A stretch of 64,000 nt of DNA, from NCBI GenBank assembly GCA_045804965.1, contig JBJMMD010000009.1, positions 62,001 through 126,000 of the forward strand. Direction: 5' to 3'. Below are positions 1 to 8,112 of the stretch, in pieces. Under the pieces are notes generated by a model. The model was not told the origin of the DNA and made no database searches. It saw nothing but the letters and a program-made list of their open reading frames with translations. Made by a program: the position numbers and the translations under genes. The DNA is from CAVTUU01 sp045804965 (GTDB taxonomy: Bacteria; Chloroflexota; Chloroflexia; Thermomicrobiales; UBA6265). How positions within the stretch are numbered: position 1 is the stretch's first letter; every line of letters begins with the position of its first letter.

Positions 1-72
1 CAATGGCATTGCCAGCAGCAGCACCAACACCGCCGCCAGCGCCCACGCGATCACGCCTCCCAGCCGCGTCAT
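1..72 (-). CDS. modB: Molybdate ABC transporter permease, N-terminal fragment
   Basis: Only the first 24 codons lie in the window; the gene runs off the left edge. The frame reads MTRLGGVIAWALAAVLVL and onward as a hydrophobic segment, the usual first membrane helix of a ModB-type permease. It lies on the same strand as, and just downstream of, a modA-like gene, the standard modA-modB order. The ATG at 72 was chosen because the hydrophobic helix starts just after it; the frame stays open upstream to a GTG near 105. The assignment rests on position and one helix only. Confidence 0.5.
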   Translation of the reverse strand, partial: MTRLGGVIAWALAAVLVLLLAMPL

Positions 73-231
73 GCGATCGCCGCCCACCCACTCGCCGCGC
101 GCCACCCCAACCGTGGCGCGGTCACCATCATGTCCCACATGCGGGTGCGCTGAGTATGCATGCTCCGCGTCTTGAGCGGGAGTGGCCCGGAAGGTGGCTT
201 CGTGTACGCGTTCTCTGCCCATCGTCGTTCG

Positions 232-660
232 TTAACTGGGCGGCGCGAAACCGAACGAATGCATCGTTGCTTGTCCGTCCGACCCGAGCAGGTAACTGAT
301 GAATGCCTGGGCGAGCTCCGTCTGGCCGCCTTTGACCGCGGCTCCCTCGCTCAATTGGGTGACGAGCGTCGGCGAGTCGGCGAAGTTGTAGGTGATGCTC
401 AATCCTGGATGCTGTTGTTCCAGATCGCTCTTGATCTTGGTGAACGCGTCAGTCAACGAAGCCGCGGCAAATATTGTGAGCGAGCCACCGCCCCCGGGGA
501 AGGCAACTGTCGCCGGCGCCGGCGTCGCGGCCGCCGCGACCGCCGGCGGCGTTGGAGGCGCGCACTCCCACGATGCCTGCGCCGTCGCCGGGCCAACCGA
601 GACGCCGCCGGACGCGAAGACCGCGAAGACGAGCGCGAATAGGATCAGGATTGTTGTCAC
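232..660 (-). pseudogene. modA: Molybdate-binding protein ModA with an internal deletion
   Basis: This encodes a 142-residue product from a GTG start. Residues 1-29 are a signal peptide and 30-59 a low-complexity linker. Residues 60-106 match the start of the ModA fold (SLTIFAAASLTDAF, then YNFADSPTLVTQLSEGA). Residues 108-142 match its extreme C-terminus (KGGQTELAQAFISYLLG, ending GFAPPS). The roughly 150 residues normally between these blocks, including most of the molybdate-binding cleft and hinge, are missing, with the join near base 340 still in frame. ModA mature domains are usually about 230 residues, so this product should not bind molybdate. A palindrome TGAATATTCA at 708-717 lies upstream and may be a promoter or operator element. 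An assembly deletion cannot be excluded. Confidence 0.75.
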
Positions 661-815
661 CGTTGGCCGCCTTCTATTGCCAACCTTACGTTCACTTAGT
701 CAGCGATTGAATATTCATTTGTTGAGCCTAGGGAACAGCGAGTGAGTTGTCAATGGCGGACCCTTTAGATCTTGCAAAAATGCCCCTCACCCGATGTTCC
801 ACGCGCCTGCGCCAC

Positions 816-878
816 GACGCTGGGCTGAAAATGACCCAGAGGGTGCCCCGCTAAGACAACGAAGCCTCTTCGAGGCTG
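816..878. repeat. Dispersed intergenic repeat, family C
   Basis: Contains GACGCTGGGCTG followed by CCCCGCTAAGACAACGAAGC and an AGGCTG end. The same blocks in the same order occur at 58896-58952. Shorter related copies occur near 42017-42040 and, in reverse, near 42205-42235 and 33940-33965. All copies are outside genes. Confidence 0.7.
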
Positions 879-1050
879 TGCCGGGGGCCCCGCAATGGCC
901 ATCGTTAGCCGGTCGTTAGCCGGCTTTGTAGGTTCTGCTCGGGCATTCATGGCCGGGCACGCGGCACTCGGACCCTCGCCCTGCGCACCACGGAGAGGGT
1001 TGCCCGTTAGGGCCGGGTGAGGGTTGCTCTGCTTGCCACATGCGCTAGCA

Positions 1051-1117
1051 TGGAAACCGCCGGAGGTGCGCTGGTGAACCGATGGTGCACACGATTCACG
1101 GCGCCCTCCGGCTTCCA
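1051..1117. repeat. Long imperfect hairpin (22 bp paired)
   Basis: Reading inward, the arms are TGGAA/TTCCA, GCCGGAGG/CCTCCGGC, GCGC/GCGC and GTGAA/TTCAC, separated by small internal loops, around a 16-nt apical loop (1079-1094). There is no T-run after it, so it is not a canonical terminator. It could be a small inverted-repeat element or a structured RNA upstream of the gene at 1237. Confidence 0.6.
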
Positions 1118-1236
1118 TCTTCTATGTTCAACCCCGCGCCAGGCAATCAGACGAAAAGGCCATTGGGAATCGCGCCCAGTCTTGGTACAGTGCAACCGCC
1201 CCGTGCCACTCACCTGGCTCACGGAAGGAACCACCT

Positions 1237-1845
1237 GTGCAATCGACCGGGACAGACGTCCAGCCGGCGCCCAAATATGGGGAAACGACCACACGCGTCA
1301 TCCTCGCCATCGACCGCGGTGTCTACGTCGCGGCGAAGCACTGGCTTATCTGGGTCGGGGCGATCATGTTCATGACGATCGGTTTCGCGATTCTTGCCCC
1401 GATCCTCGTCGCCACCGGTCACCCCGGTCTCGCCCGGCCGATCTACTTCTACTTCCACTTCTTCTGCCACCAGCGTTCAAATCGCAGTTTCCACCTCGGC
1501 GGCGAGAAGATGGCCTGCTGCGAGCGGTGCGCGGCGATGTACGGCACGCTCGCGATCGGCAGCATCTGCTTTGTCGCCCTGCGCTCCCGCCTTCAGCCGC
1601 CGAAGTTGCGGTATGTCACGTATCTGGCGATCCCGATGGCAATTGATGGGTTGACCCAGCTCGCCGGTTTCCGCGAGAGCACCTGGGAGATCCGCGTCGT
1701 CACCGGCACGATCTTTGGCGCCGGCATGTGCTGGTTGCTCTATCCATTCCTGGAAAAAGGCTTCGCGGAATCGCGCGAACAGCTCGAAACCCGCTTCGAC
1801 CGTCTCGCCACCCAAGGCCGCGCCAAACCTTTGCGCGGCGTCTAA
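1237..1845 (+). CDS. DUF2085 membrane protein
   Basis: A 202-residue protein with hydrophobic helices at about 38-60 and 101-116 and two further ones in the C-terminal half. The DUF2085 signature is clear: CHQR at 77-80 and the cysteine cluster CCERC at 94-98, followed by AAMYG. The conserved Cys and His suggest metal binding at the membrane, but the role of the family is unknown. It starts with GTG, preceded by GGAAGGA at a good distance. Its last 4 bases overlap the end of the convergent gene at 1842-2861. Confidence 0.82.
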   Translation: MQSTGTDVQPAPKYGETTTRVILAIDRGVYVAAKHWLIWVGAIMFMTIGFAILAPILVATGHPGLARPIYFYFHFFCHQRSNRSFHLGGEKMACCERCAAMYGTLAIGSICFVALRSRLQPPKLRYVTYLAIPMAIDGLTQLAGFRESTWEIRVVTGTIFGAGMCWLLYPFLEKGFAESREQLETRFDRLATQGRAKPLRGV

Positions 1846-2861
1846 CCCCGGTTCGCCCGTTCCGATCCGGCCAGCAGGACGTCGAAATAGAATTCGGCGA
1901 GCTGTCGCCGGGCAGGGACGCCGTGTCCGTCGAAGACCGTTTGGGCTTCGGCCGGAAGGCTTAACCGCAACGCCCACACGCGCTGCGCCTCCTCCCGCGT
2001 GAAGGCATCCGCATCGTCCCGCGGCACGCTCCAGATCCGGCATGCCTCGGCCAGTGCGCGATCGTTGAGCAGCAGGAAGTCGCCGACGATGAAGCTGATC
2101 GCCGGATCAGTCGCGGCTCGGCCGCTGCCTTTGGCCGCCTTCGCGCCGGGCAGCGAAATCAACGATGCCCGAACCGTCGCCGGCGCGGCGGCCGGCACCG
2201 CTGGCGCCTCGGAGCGGCGAGTTTCGAGATAGCCCCAGAAGATGATCGCCACGCCGATCGCCATCGCGATGTAGAGGTATTCACGATGCCCGAAGCGAGT
2301 CAAGGTGCCGCCCAAGGCAACGGTGACTGTGCCAACCGCGATCAACACGCAGCCGATCATCCGATGTCGCTGCGTGCCGAGCTTTCTGAATCGCCAGGCG
2401 GAATAGAGTGCGCCGCCGGCGACGACCAGCGTGCCGAGCGAGTTGATCGTGATCGTGATCGCGACGAGAGCGGGACCGCGATCGATCGCTTCCCAGCCAT
2501 CCGCGGCCAGCTTCGCTTGGTCGACCGGGGCGTTGAACACGATCGTGGCCGCGATCGCGGTGACGAGGATCGTGACCCCGGGCGCGTAGCGCGAGATCCT
2601 GTGTGGAAGAAGGAGATAAAGCTCGCCGAGCGCGAGATAGCCGACGACCAGAACCGCGCCCGCGAGGTAGTAGAACCTGGTCAGGAAGACGGTCCAATCC
2701 GTCAACGAACCGAGCGCCTCGGTCCCGGCCGCGATTCCGAACAAGGCGAAGGCGATCAGCCAGGCAAGCTTATCCGGCCGCGGGCGGCGAATCGCATCGC
2801 GCGCGATCACCGCCGCGCAGGCAACGCTCACAATCGCCGAGATGATGGGAAAGATGACCAC
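1842..2861 (-). CDS. Multi-spanning membrane protein of unknown function
   Basis: A 339-residue protein. About the first 215 residues form roughly seven hydrophobic helices, then an Ala/Pro-rich linker (about 216-245) leads to a soluble C-terminal region of about 95 residues. The layout recalls the N-terminal sensor regions of some histidine kinases, but no kinase or output domain follows. I do not recognise the C-terminal part. It is convergent with the DUF2085 gene, overlapping it by 4 bases at the CTAA shared by both stop codons. The start at 2861 is the only ATG before the first helix. Confidence 0.75.
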   Translation of the reverse strand: MVIFPIISAIVSVACAAVIARDAIRRPRPDKLAWLIAFALFGIAAGTEALGSLTDWTVFLTRFYYLAGAVLVVGYLALGELYLLLPHRISRYAPGVTILVTAIAATIVFNAPVDQAKLAADGWEAIDRGPALVAITITINSLGTLVVAGGALYSAWRFRKLGTQRHRMIGCVLIAVGTVTVALGGTLTRFGHREYLYIAMAIGVAIIFWGYLETRRSEAPAVPAAAPATVRASLISLPGAKAAKGSGRAATDPAISFIVGDFLLLNDRALAEACRIWSVPRDDADAFTREEAQRVWALRLSLPAEAQTVFDGHGVPARRQLAEFYFDVLLAGSERANRG

Positions 2862-2985
2862 GGTCTGCGCAGGCTCCAGCTCAGGGCAACGACGATCGAC
2901 TCGTGGAACGCGAGGCTCCCGGCAGATTCTACACCGGGCCTACCGAATCACTCGCGCTTTGCCCGTGCAGGCAATCACGATGTCG

Positions 2986-4017
2986 TCAACGGGCGATTCG
3001 GCGCACGACCCAATAAAAGGTGATGCTGAGCAAGATCGCGGCCATGCCCAGGAAGATGGCGGACTCGATCCCTTGGAAGAGCCAAAAGCGACTCGCGGGG
3101 TGGTAAAGGGTTGTCATGTAGAGGTCGTGGTCGATGAAGCATTGGCGCTGCGCTGCGATGGCTGCGTCGACCTGAGAAGGAGCTGGAAGCGCCTCAGCCG
3201 CGCCCTTTGTCAGGGCGACCTTCATCCCAAAGCACTGCTGAACGGCCGGGTTGCTCCAGCTCAACGCGTGGCCATACTGATCCGAAGGGTACGAATTGAT
3301 GTGCCAGGCGCCGTATTGAATGCTGGCGGGCGATAGCTCCATGGGATTGTCAATATGCTTTCGCGGCGCGAGGTAGTGCGGGCGAAACTTGTTCTCGATC
3401 AGGACGCGAATGGCGATGAACCCAATGAGCGAGGCGCCAAATGCGGCAATCGAACGACGGAAAACCGTGCCCACAGCCAGGCAAAGCGCGAACGCAAAGA
3501 TCGCGTAGGAGATGAGCACCACGCGCGAATCGAAGATTATCGACTCCCACCGGCTCGTCCCGAAGCCGTCGCTGTCGGATATGACGAACGGCTTTCCCCA
3601 CCACCGCCAGACCGCCATCATTACCAGCGACACTGCCGTCAAAGTGGTCGCGCCGAGTGCGATCTTGGTTGCCAGCCATCGAGTCCTCGTCACACCTTGC
3701 GTCCAGGCAAGGCGATACGTCCCTTGCTCGAGCTCCATGACCACGGGCGCGGCCATAAGAACTCCGGCTAGGAGTGGGAAGAGGACGAGCCAATTCGCCA
3801 GGTTCTGAACGCTGTGCAGGTGATCGTTGAAACGCGGAAGCGCCTGCGAGCACGAGTTACTTGTGTTAGTGCTCGCTAGACAGCCTCCAATGCCTAGACT
3901 GTCGTAAAGCGATCGGAGATCATGCCCGGTCCAGATCAGGAACATCGAAACCGCGGCAACAGCGACGGCGTAAATGATCAATTCGGTCCGCGACTGTCGC
4001 CATGTCACCCATGTCAT
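2986..4017 (-). CDS. ABC-2 type exporter permease
   Basis: A 343-residue membrane protein with a first helix at about 13-30 and further helices near 75-93, 115-135, 165-190, 193-210 and 312-335. The large non-membrane section at about 35-70 and 215-305 is typical of the longer ABC-2 permeases found in actinobacteria-like operons. The motif MELEQGTYRLAWTQGVTRTR after helix 2 is characteristic of this subfamily. Its start codon overlaps the stop of the upstream ATPase gene by 4 bases, so the two should be translationally coupled. The transported substrate cannot be read from the sequence. Confidence 0.85.
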   Translation of the reverse strand: MTWVTWRQSRTELIIYAVAVAAVSMFLIWTGHDLRSLYDSLGIGGCLASTNTSNSCSQALPRFNDHLHSVQNLANWLVLFPLLAGVLMAAPVVMELEQGTYRLAWTQGVTRTRWLATKIALGATTLTAVSLVMMAVWRWWGKPFVISDSDGFGTSRWESIIFDSRVVLISYAIFAFALCLAVGTVFRRSIAAFGASLIGFIAIRVLIENKFRPHYLAPRKHIDNPMELSPASIQYGAWHINSYPSDQYGHALSWSNPAVQQCFGMKVALTKGAAEALPAPSQVDAAIAAQRQCFIDHDLYMTTLYHPASRFWLFQGIESAIFLGMAAILLSITFYWVVRRIAR

Positions 4018-4925
4018 ACCGCAATCTCCACACGAGGTTCTTCAAGCACAAAAGGGGTGGCCACCGGGGGGCGACCGAGATAGGCCAGGACGATTTCCTC
4101 CAGCGAGGCGTCGTGAATCGTCCAGCTCGGATCGTAGACATGACCGTTGGCCCGGACGAGGAGAGTCGATTGTCGGGGTGTGTGGTCGGCGATGACGATG
4201 TCGGAATGGGCGGCCAGTGTATCGGGATCGCAGCGCGGCCCGGTCAGGCGTTTATGGACCGCGACGATCCGTTCGATGTCGCCGACGACTTGCACGCGGC
4301 CGCCGACGAGCAATACCAGGTGGTCGCAGACGCGTTCGGGATCGGAGAGGTTGTGCGATGAGAGCAGCACGGTCAAGCCATTAGCCGCGACCTCTTCCAT
4401 CAATGTCTGGAGAAATTCGCGCCGGGCCAGCGGATCGAGCGAGGCGAGCGGCTCGTCGAGAATGATCAATTCCGGTTTCTTGGCCAAGGCGAGCACGAGC
4501 GCGACCTGTGCCTGCTGTCCGCCGGAAAGCTTGCCAGTGGGGCGATTGAGGGGAATGCCGAGCCTGTTCAACCGCGCCGCCGCGAAATCGTCGTCCCAGT
4601 TGGCGTTGAGCTTGCGCCCGAAGGTGAGCATATCGGCAACGGTGAAGCGCTTGTAGAGCGGATGATCCTGGGCGACGAAACCGATGTGGGAAAGCACGGC
4701 CTTGATGTCGCGCTCGGGCGAATCGCCAAAGATGCTGATCTCCCCAGCGGATGGCTGCGATAGCCCGACCGCCATGTGCATGAGCGTGCTCTTGCCCGCG
4801 CCGTTCGGACCGACGAGGGCAGTGACGGTTCCCGCGGGGATGCTGATCGAGCATTCTTGCAACGCCCATTGCGCACCGTACTTTTTGCCAAGCGTCAAGG
4901 TCTCAAGGGCCGTTGTAGTTGTCAT
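4014..4925 (-). CDS. ABC transporter ATP-binding protein
   Basis: A 303-residue ATPase. Walker A is GPNGAGKS at 39-46, the signature LSGGQQ at 133-138, and Walker B LIILDEP at about 153-159, followed by SLDP. The C-terminal 80 residues are an extra domain common in exporters of the ABC-2 class. It sits between the GntR regulator (4-base overlap) and its permease (4-base overlap), giving a three-gene operon regulator-ATPase-permease of the YtrAB kind. These modules often respond to cell-envelope stress or antibiotics; that role is inference here. Confidence 0.92.
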   Translation of the reverse strand: MTTTTALETLTLGKKYGAQWALQECSISIPAGTVTALVGPNGAGKSTLMHMAVGLSQPSAGEISIFGDSPERDIKAVLSHIGFVAQDHPLYKRFTVADMLTFGRKLNANWDDDFAAARLNRLGIPLNRPTGKLSGGQQAQVALVLALAKKPELIILDEPLASLDPLARREFLQTLMEEVAANGLTVLLSSHNLSDPERVCDHLVLLVGGRVQVVGDIERIVAVHKRLTGPRCDPDTLAAHSDIVIADHTPRQSTLLVRANGHVYDPSWTIHDASLEEIVLAYLGRPPVATPFVLEEPRVEIAV

Positions 4926-5323
4926 GCGACGTCTTCTTTCGCGGAAAGCGCAACCGGCCGTAAGGCCTCGGCGAAGAGGGCGGCGACGTCCTCGCCACTC
5001 AATCCCGCCGAGTACGCTTGCCGCAGCCAGCGCGCGAGCTCTTCTTGCAACATGGTGCGGTCGCGAGGCGATGGACCATTGGGGGCGGCGATCACGAAGG
5101 TGCCCTGACCAGGACGACCTTCCACCAATCCGTCGCGCTCCAACTCTCGATAAGCCTTAAGAACAGTGTTCGGGTTGATGGCGAGCTTGGCCACGACTTC
5201 TTTCACGGTTGGCAATTGGTCTCCCTTCTGAAGCACGCTCAACCGCAACGCGTGGTGCACCTGCTGTACGACTTGGAGGTAGGGCGGGACACCTGAACGT
5301 TGGTCGAGATGGAAATCGATCAT
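4922..5323 (-). CDS. GntR-family regulator, YtrA subfamily
   Basis: A 133-residue protein with an N-terminal winged helix (about residues 12-78, including GDQLPTVKEVVAKLAINPNT and the wing GRPGQGTFV). Only a short C-terminal helical tail of about 50 residues follows, with no ligand-binding domain, which is the mark of the YtrA subfamily. The first gene of a regulator-ATPase-permease operon, it almost certainly controls its own operon through the 36-bp palindrome located 12 bases upstream. An AAGGA ribosome site lies between the operator and the ATG. Confidence 0.92.
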   Translation of the reverse strand: MIDFHLDQRSGVPPYLQVVQQVHHALRLSVLQKGDQLPTVKEVVAKLAINPNTVLKAYRELERDGLVEGRPGQGTFVIAAPNGPSPRDRTMLQEELARWLRQAYSAGLSGEDVAALFAEALRPVALSAKEDVA

Positions 5324-5335
5324 GGGGCCGTCCTT

Positions 5336-5371
5336 ACTACCATCTATCTATAGTAATAGATAAATGGTAGT
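5336..5371 (-). promoter_or_regulatory. Operator palindrome for the GntR/YtrA operon
   Basis: Two 16-base arms, 5336-5351 and 5356-5371, are inverted copies of each other with one mismatch (arms around ATCTATCTAT and ATAGATAAAT) and a 4-base centre AGTA. It is AT-rich in a GC-rich setting and lies immediately upstream of the regulator's start. GntR/YtrA proteins bind such palindromes as dimers, so this is the likely autoregulatory site, overlapping the promoter. Confidence 0.8.
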
Positions 5372-5505
5372 GCAGGAATCCTACGCTGTCAACGGGCAGG
5401 AACATGGATGGAGACCGGCGGGGTTCGTGGGGCTGGAAGCAACACCGCATCTCGGGCACAACCGAATATCGCCGGTCTCCCGGTCCCACGCATGCTTCGG
5501 CGACG

Positions 5506-5973
5506 CTACTTCCCGGCGACGGAGTGGATGTAGGTGTTGATATTTGTAATCTGCTTGTCGGAGATTTCGGTGGTCTTGTAGGCACCGGGCGGATCGTGGT
5601 TCGTCCCATTGCGAATCAGGTCGGTCAATTGTTCGTCCGTCATCCCCTTGGCCGGACTCTGCGCGCCGGCGAGGGCGGGACCACGACCGGAACCGTCCGG
5701 CTTGTGGCACTGGGCGCAGAAGATATTGAACTGCGTTTCGCCCTGGGTGATGTCGCCCAGCGCGACCGCACCCGGACTTGCCGCGGCGGCGGCGGCGGCC
5801 GTCTGAGCCGCGGCCGCCGCCGCGGTCGAGGTGCCAATTTCGGCGGCGCTTTGAGTTGGCGACGGGGTAATGCCGAGTGCGGAATTGATGTCGCTTTCAC
5901 TCGCGCGGCCGCACGCGACGGCGACGATCGCGATCCCTATCGTCATCACGAGCAACAGTGCGCGTGCGCGCAT
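5506..5973 (-). CDS. Cytochrome c lipoprotein
   Basis: A 155-residue protein with a lipoprotein-type signal whose lipid-anchored Cys is residue 21 (IVAVACG). An Ala/Thr/Gln-rich linker spans about 35-70. The haem-binding motif CAQCH is at 86-90 in a single small class I cytochrome c domain. The protein should be tethered to the outer face of the membrane and carry electrons. Oddly, I see no methionine at the usual axial position before the last helix; the region reads GAYKTTEISDKQI. The ATG at 5973 was preferred to one 14 codons upstream because it starts the signal peptide and follows an AAGGAGT site. Confidence 0.88.
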   Translation of the reverse strand: MRARALLLVMTIGIAIVAVACGRASESDINSALGITPSPTQSAAEIGTSTAAAAAAQTAAAAAAASPGAVALGDITQGETQFNIFCAQCHKPDGSGRGPALAGAQSPAKGMTDEQLTDLIRNGTNHDPPGAYKTTEISDKQITNINTYIHSVAGK

Positions 5974-6119
5974 CCCGGTCCCTACTCCTTGACGCCATTT
6001 CCGGCGGCAGGGCAAACCCCTGACGGGTCATTTCCCGGAGCAGATTGCTTGAGGTGGCGGGAGCATAGCAATGCGCTCCACCACGTGTCAATCGACGAGG
6101 TGGACAGACACGTTGTGCC

Positions 6120-6737
6120 TCATGGCAATGCGAACGAAATCTCGCCCCGAATGTCGTCGATCATCCAGTGCCCATCGTTCTCGACAAAGGTGAAGAGGAA
6201 GGTCTTCGCCACCGGCACGACGGCATATTTGATCGTGACGAGCGCGCCCACCCGCCCGTCCGGCAGCTCCCGCACGCCGTGGACGTCGAGCACCTTCGCC
6301 CGGTCCTCGGGCCGCGACGGCAGCGGCGTCGCCAGCGCATCGTAGGCCGCGCGAGTCGTGGGGTTTTGCCGCGAGAGAAGCCGGCCCAGGTAGCGGTCGC
6401 TGTAGAGACCGTAAGCTCGTAGCAGTTCGCCCGCGTTGAAGCAGGCGACAAGCTCGCGCACGGTGGCCGTGACGCCGTCTGTCGTCGCCGGGTCCGCCGG
6501 CGTACCTTGCGGAATTGGTCCGGGCGTTGGCGTTGGCTCCGGCGGTCTGGCGTTGATCGGACGAGACGAAAGAGACGAAATCTCGGCAAACGATCGCGGC
6601 CCGACTACACACAATTCGGGCGTCGGCGCATCGGGCGGCGGCGAGGCAGCGGGTGGCGAGGCGATGGAGGTTTGCGTCACGACCAGCACAATCGTGGCTG
6701 CGGCCACGACCGCCCAAGCGATCGCGCAGGTCGTCAA
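6120..6737 (-). CDS. Exported NTF2-like protein of unknown function
   Basis: A 205-residue protein with an N-terminal hydrophobic segment (about 3-25), a Pro/Thr-rich linker (about 28-85) and a C-terminal domain starting VTATVRELVACFNAGE that resembles the NTF2/SnoaL-like cone fold used in many exported proteins. It starts with TTG whose bases overlap the TGA stop of the upstream aminotransferase (TTGA), so translation is probably coupled. A second protein of the same architecture, sharing the LxACFNA motif, is at 37179-37874. The function is not known. Confidence 0.7.
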   Translation of the reverse strand: MTTCAIAWAVVAAATIVLVVTQTSIASPPAASPPPDAPTPELCVVGPRSFAEISSLSSRPINARPPEPTPTPGPIPQGTPADPATTDGVTATVRELVACFNAGELLRAYGLYSDRYLGRLLSRQNPTTRAAYDALATPLPSRPEDRAKVLDVHGVRELPDGRVGALVTIKYAVVPVAKTFLFTFVENDGHWMIDDIRGEISFALP

Positions 6738-7912
6738 GCGCGGTCATCCCATTTATTCAAGGAGGCCATTGCCGCGCCCACGCCGGTGCCAAGCTCGACG
6801 GGGTAGCCGCAATCGACGAGCGACCGTTCGAGGATCGCGAGTTGGGCGGCCAGGGTTGTCGGGTGGACTTGGGCCGGCCCCATGTGCCCGAGCCGGAAGA
6901 CCTTGCCGAACAAGTCGCCAAGCCCGGGTGAAATCGCCACCCCGTAGCGCAGGCGCATCGTTTCGATCAGCTTGGCGTCGGAGAGACCGTTCGGGGTTTT
7001 GACCGCGGTGACGCAACTCGCCGCGATCTCCTCCCGCGCCGGCCACAAGTCCAATCCGAGCGCCTTGACGCCCTCCCGGCACGCCTTGGCGATCTGGCGG
7101 TGGCGTTCGACGAACCGGCCGATCCCGATTTCGAGCGCCTGCGCCAGCACCGATTCAAGCGCGTACACCTCGCTGACTGACGGTGTATAAGGAAAGCGCT
7201 GATTCTCGATCCAGGCAGTCTTCCAGTCGAGCAAGGAAAGGAAACTGCCGCGCAGCGGCCGCGGCCGCTGTTCCATCGCGCACCACGCCGCGGGGCTGAC
7301 CGCGATCAGCGACAATCCCGGCGTTCCCCCCAAGCACTTCTGCGGGGCCGAAACCGCGACGTCAATCCCCCACTCTTCCAAGCAGAGCTGCTCCGCGCCG
7401 AGACCGGAAACGGTATCGACCAGCGTCAGCACGCCGAATTCGCGCGCGATTTGGCCGATCTTGCGAATTGGGTTCACCGTGCCGGAGGGCGTCTCGGAGT
7501 GGACCACCGACAGGTATTTGATGTCCGGATGCTGTTGGAGCATCTTCCGGACGTCCCTGGGGTTGATTGCCTGGTTGTGGGCAACGGCGAGCTCAATCGT
7601 CTCCCCGCCCTGCTTCTCAATGAAAAACTCGAACCACTTGCCGAAGACGCCGGAGACCAGATTGAGCACTTTGTCACCGGGCGCGATGAGACTCGCGGCG
7701 ACTGCCTCGAGTCCGGCGATCGCTTCCCCTTGCAGGATCACCACGTCGTAACTGGTCCGATAAACCTGCTGGAGCATCCCGCACGTCCGTGCGAAGATCT
7801 CCCTGAACATCGGATCGTTGTGATACAGGACCGGTCGCGCTTGATCGCGCAGCGTCCGCGGCATGACCTCAACCGGCCCCACCGCCATATTCAACCGTGG
7901 CCAGTTTGTCAT
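6734..7912 (-). CDS. PLP-dependent class V aminotransferase, PPAT-like
   Basis: A 392-residue fold-type I PLP enzyme. The Schiff-base lysine is K192 in SAPQKCLGGTPG and the pyridine-nitrogen aspartate is D166 in LVDTVSG. The spacing and the QKCLGG context resemble pyridoxamine-pyruvate aminotransferase (PPAT), the vitamin B6 catabolic enzyme of about the same length, and the wider alanine-glyoxylate aminotransferase group. The latter remains possible. It is cytoplasmic. The gene overlaps the downstream exported protein by 4 bases. An AraC regulator lies about 200 bases upstream in the same direction and could control it. Confidence 0.85.
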   Translation of the reverse strand: MTNWPRLNMAVGPVEVMPRTLRDQARPVLYHNDPMFREIFARTCGMLQQVYRTSYDVVILQGEAIAGLEAVAASLIAPGDKVLNLVSGVFGKWFEFFIEKQGGETIELAVAHNQAINPRDVRKMLQQHPDIKYLSVVHSETPSGTVNPIRKIGQIAREFGVLTLVDTVSGLGAEQLCLEEWGIDVAVSAPQKCLGGTPGLSLIAVSPAAWCAMEQRPRPLRGSFLSLLDWKTAWIENQRFPYTPSVSEVYALESVLAQALEIGIGRFVERHRQIAKACREGVKALGLDLWPAREEIAASCVTAVKTPNGLSDAKLIETMRLRYGVAISPGLGDLFGKVFRLGHMGPAQVHPTTLAAQLAILERSLVDCGYPVELGTGVGAAMASLNKWDDRA

Positions 7913-8112
7913 GTGGCTTTCCTTGGAACTCGTTGAGGCATTGTCTATCGAAATAACGATTTAGGTTTGTATATTAGATGTAATCCCCGTTGTTGCTTCG
8001 ATGGTAGGGAGACGGATTGCTTGCAGGTGGCCCGCACACTGAACTATGGAGAGATGAAAGCCGGAAAGCCCGCGGCGTTGCGCGCCGACACTTCGCGCCC
8101 CACGTTGCCCGG

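Larger units (their letters stand above)
661..1236. other. Gene-free 0.58 kb with repeats and one long hairpin
   Basis: I see no convincing gene here. The stretch holds a dispersed repeat shared with 58.9 kb (816-878), a fragment of the GGGTGAGGGTT-type repeat (about 968-1025), and a 22-bp imperfect hairpin at 1051-1117. The AT-rich part near 700-720 is probably the modA promoter. Confidence 0.6.
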
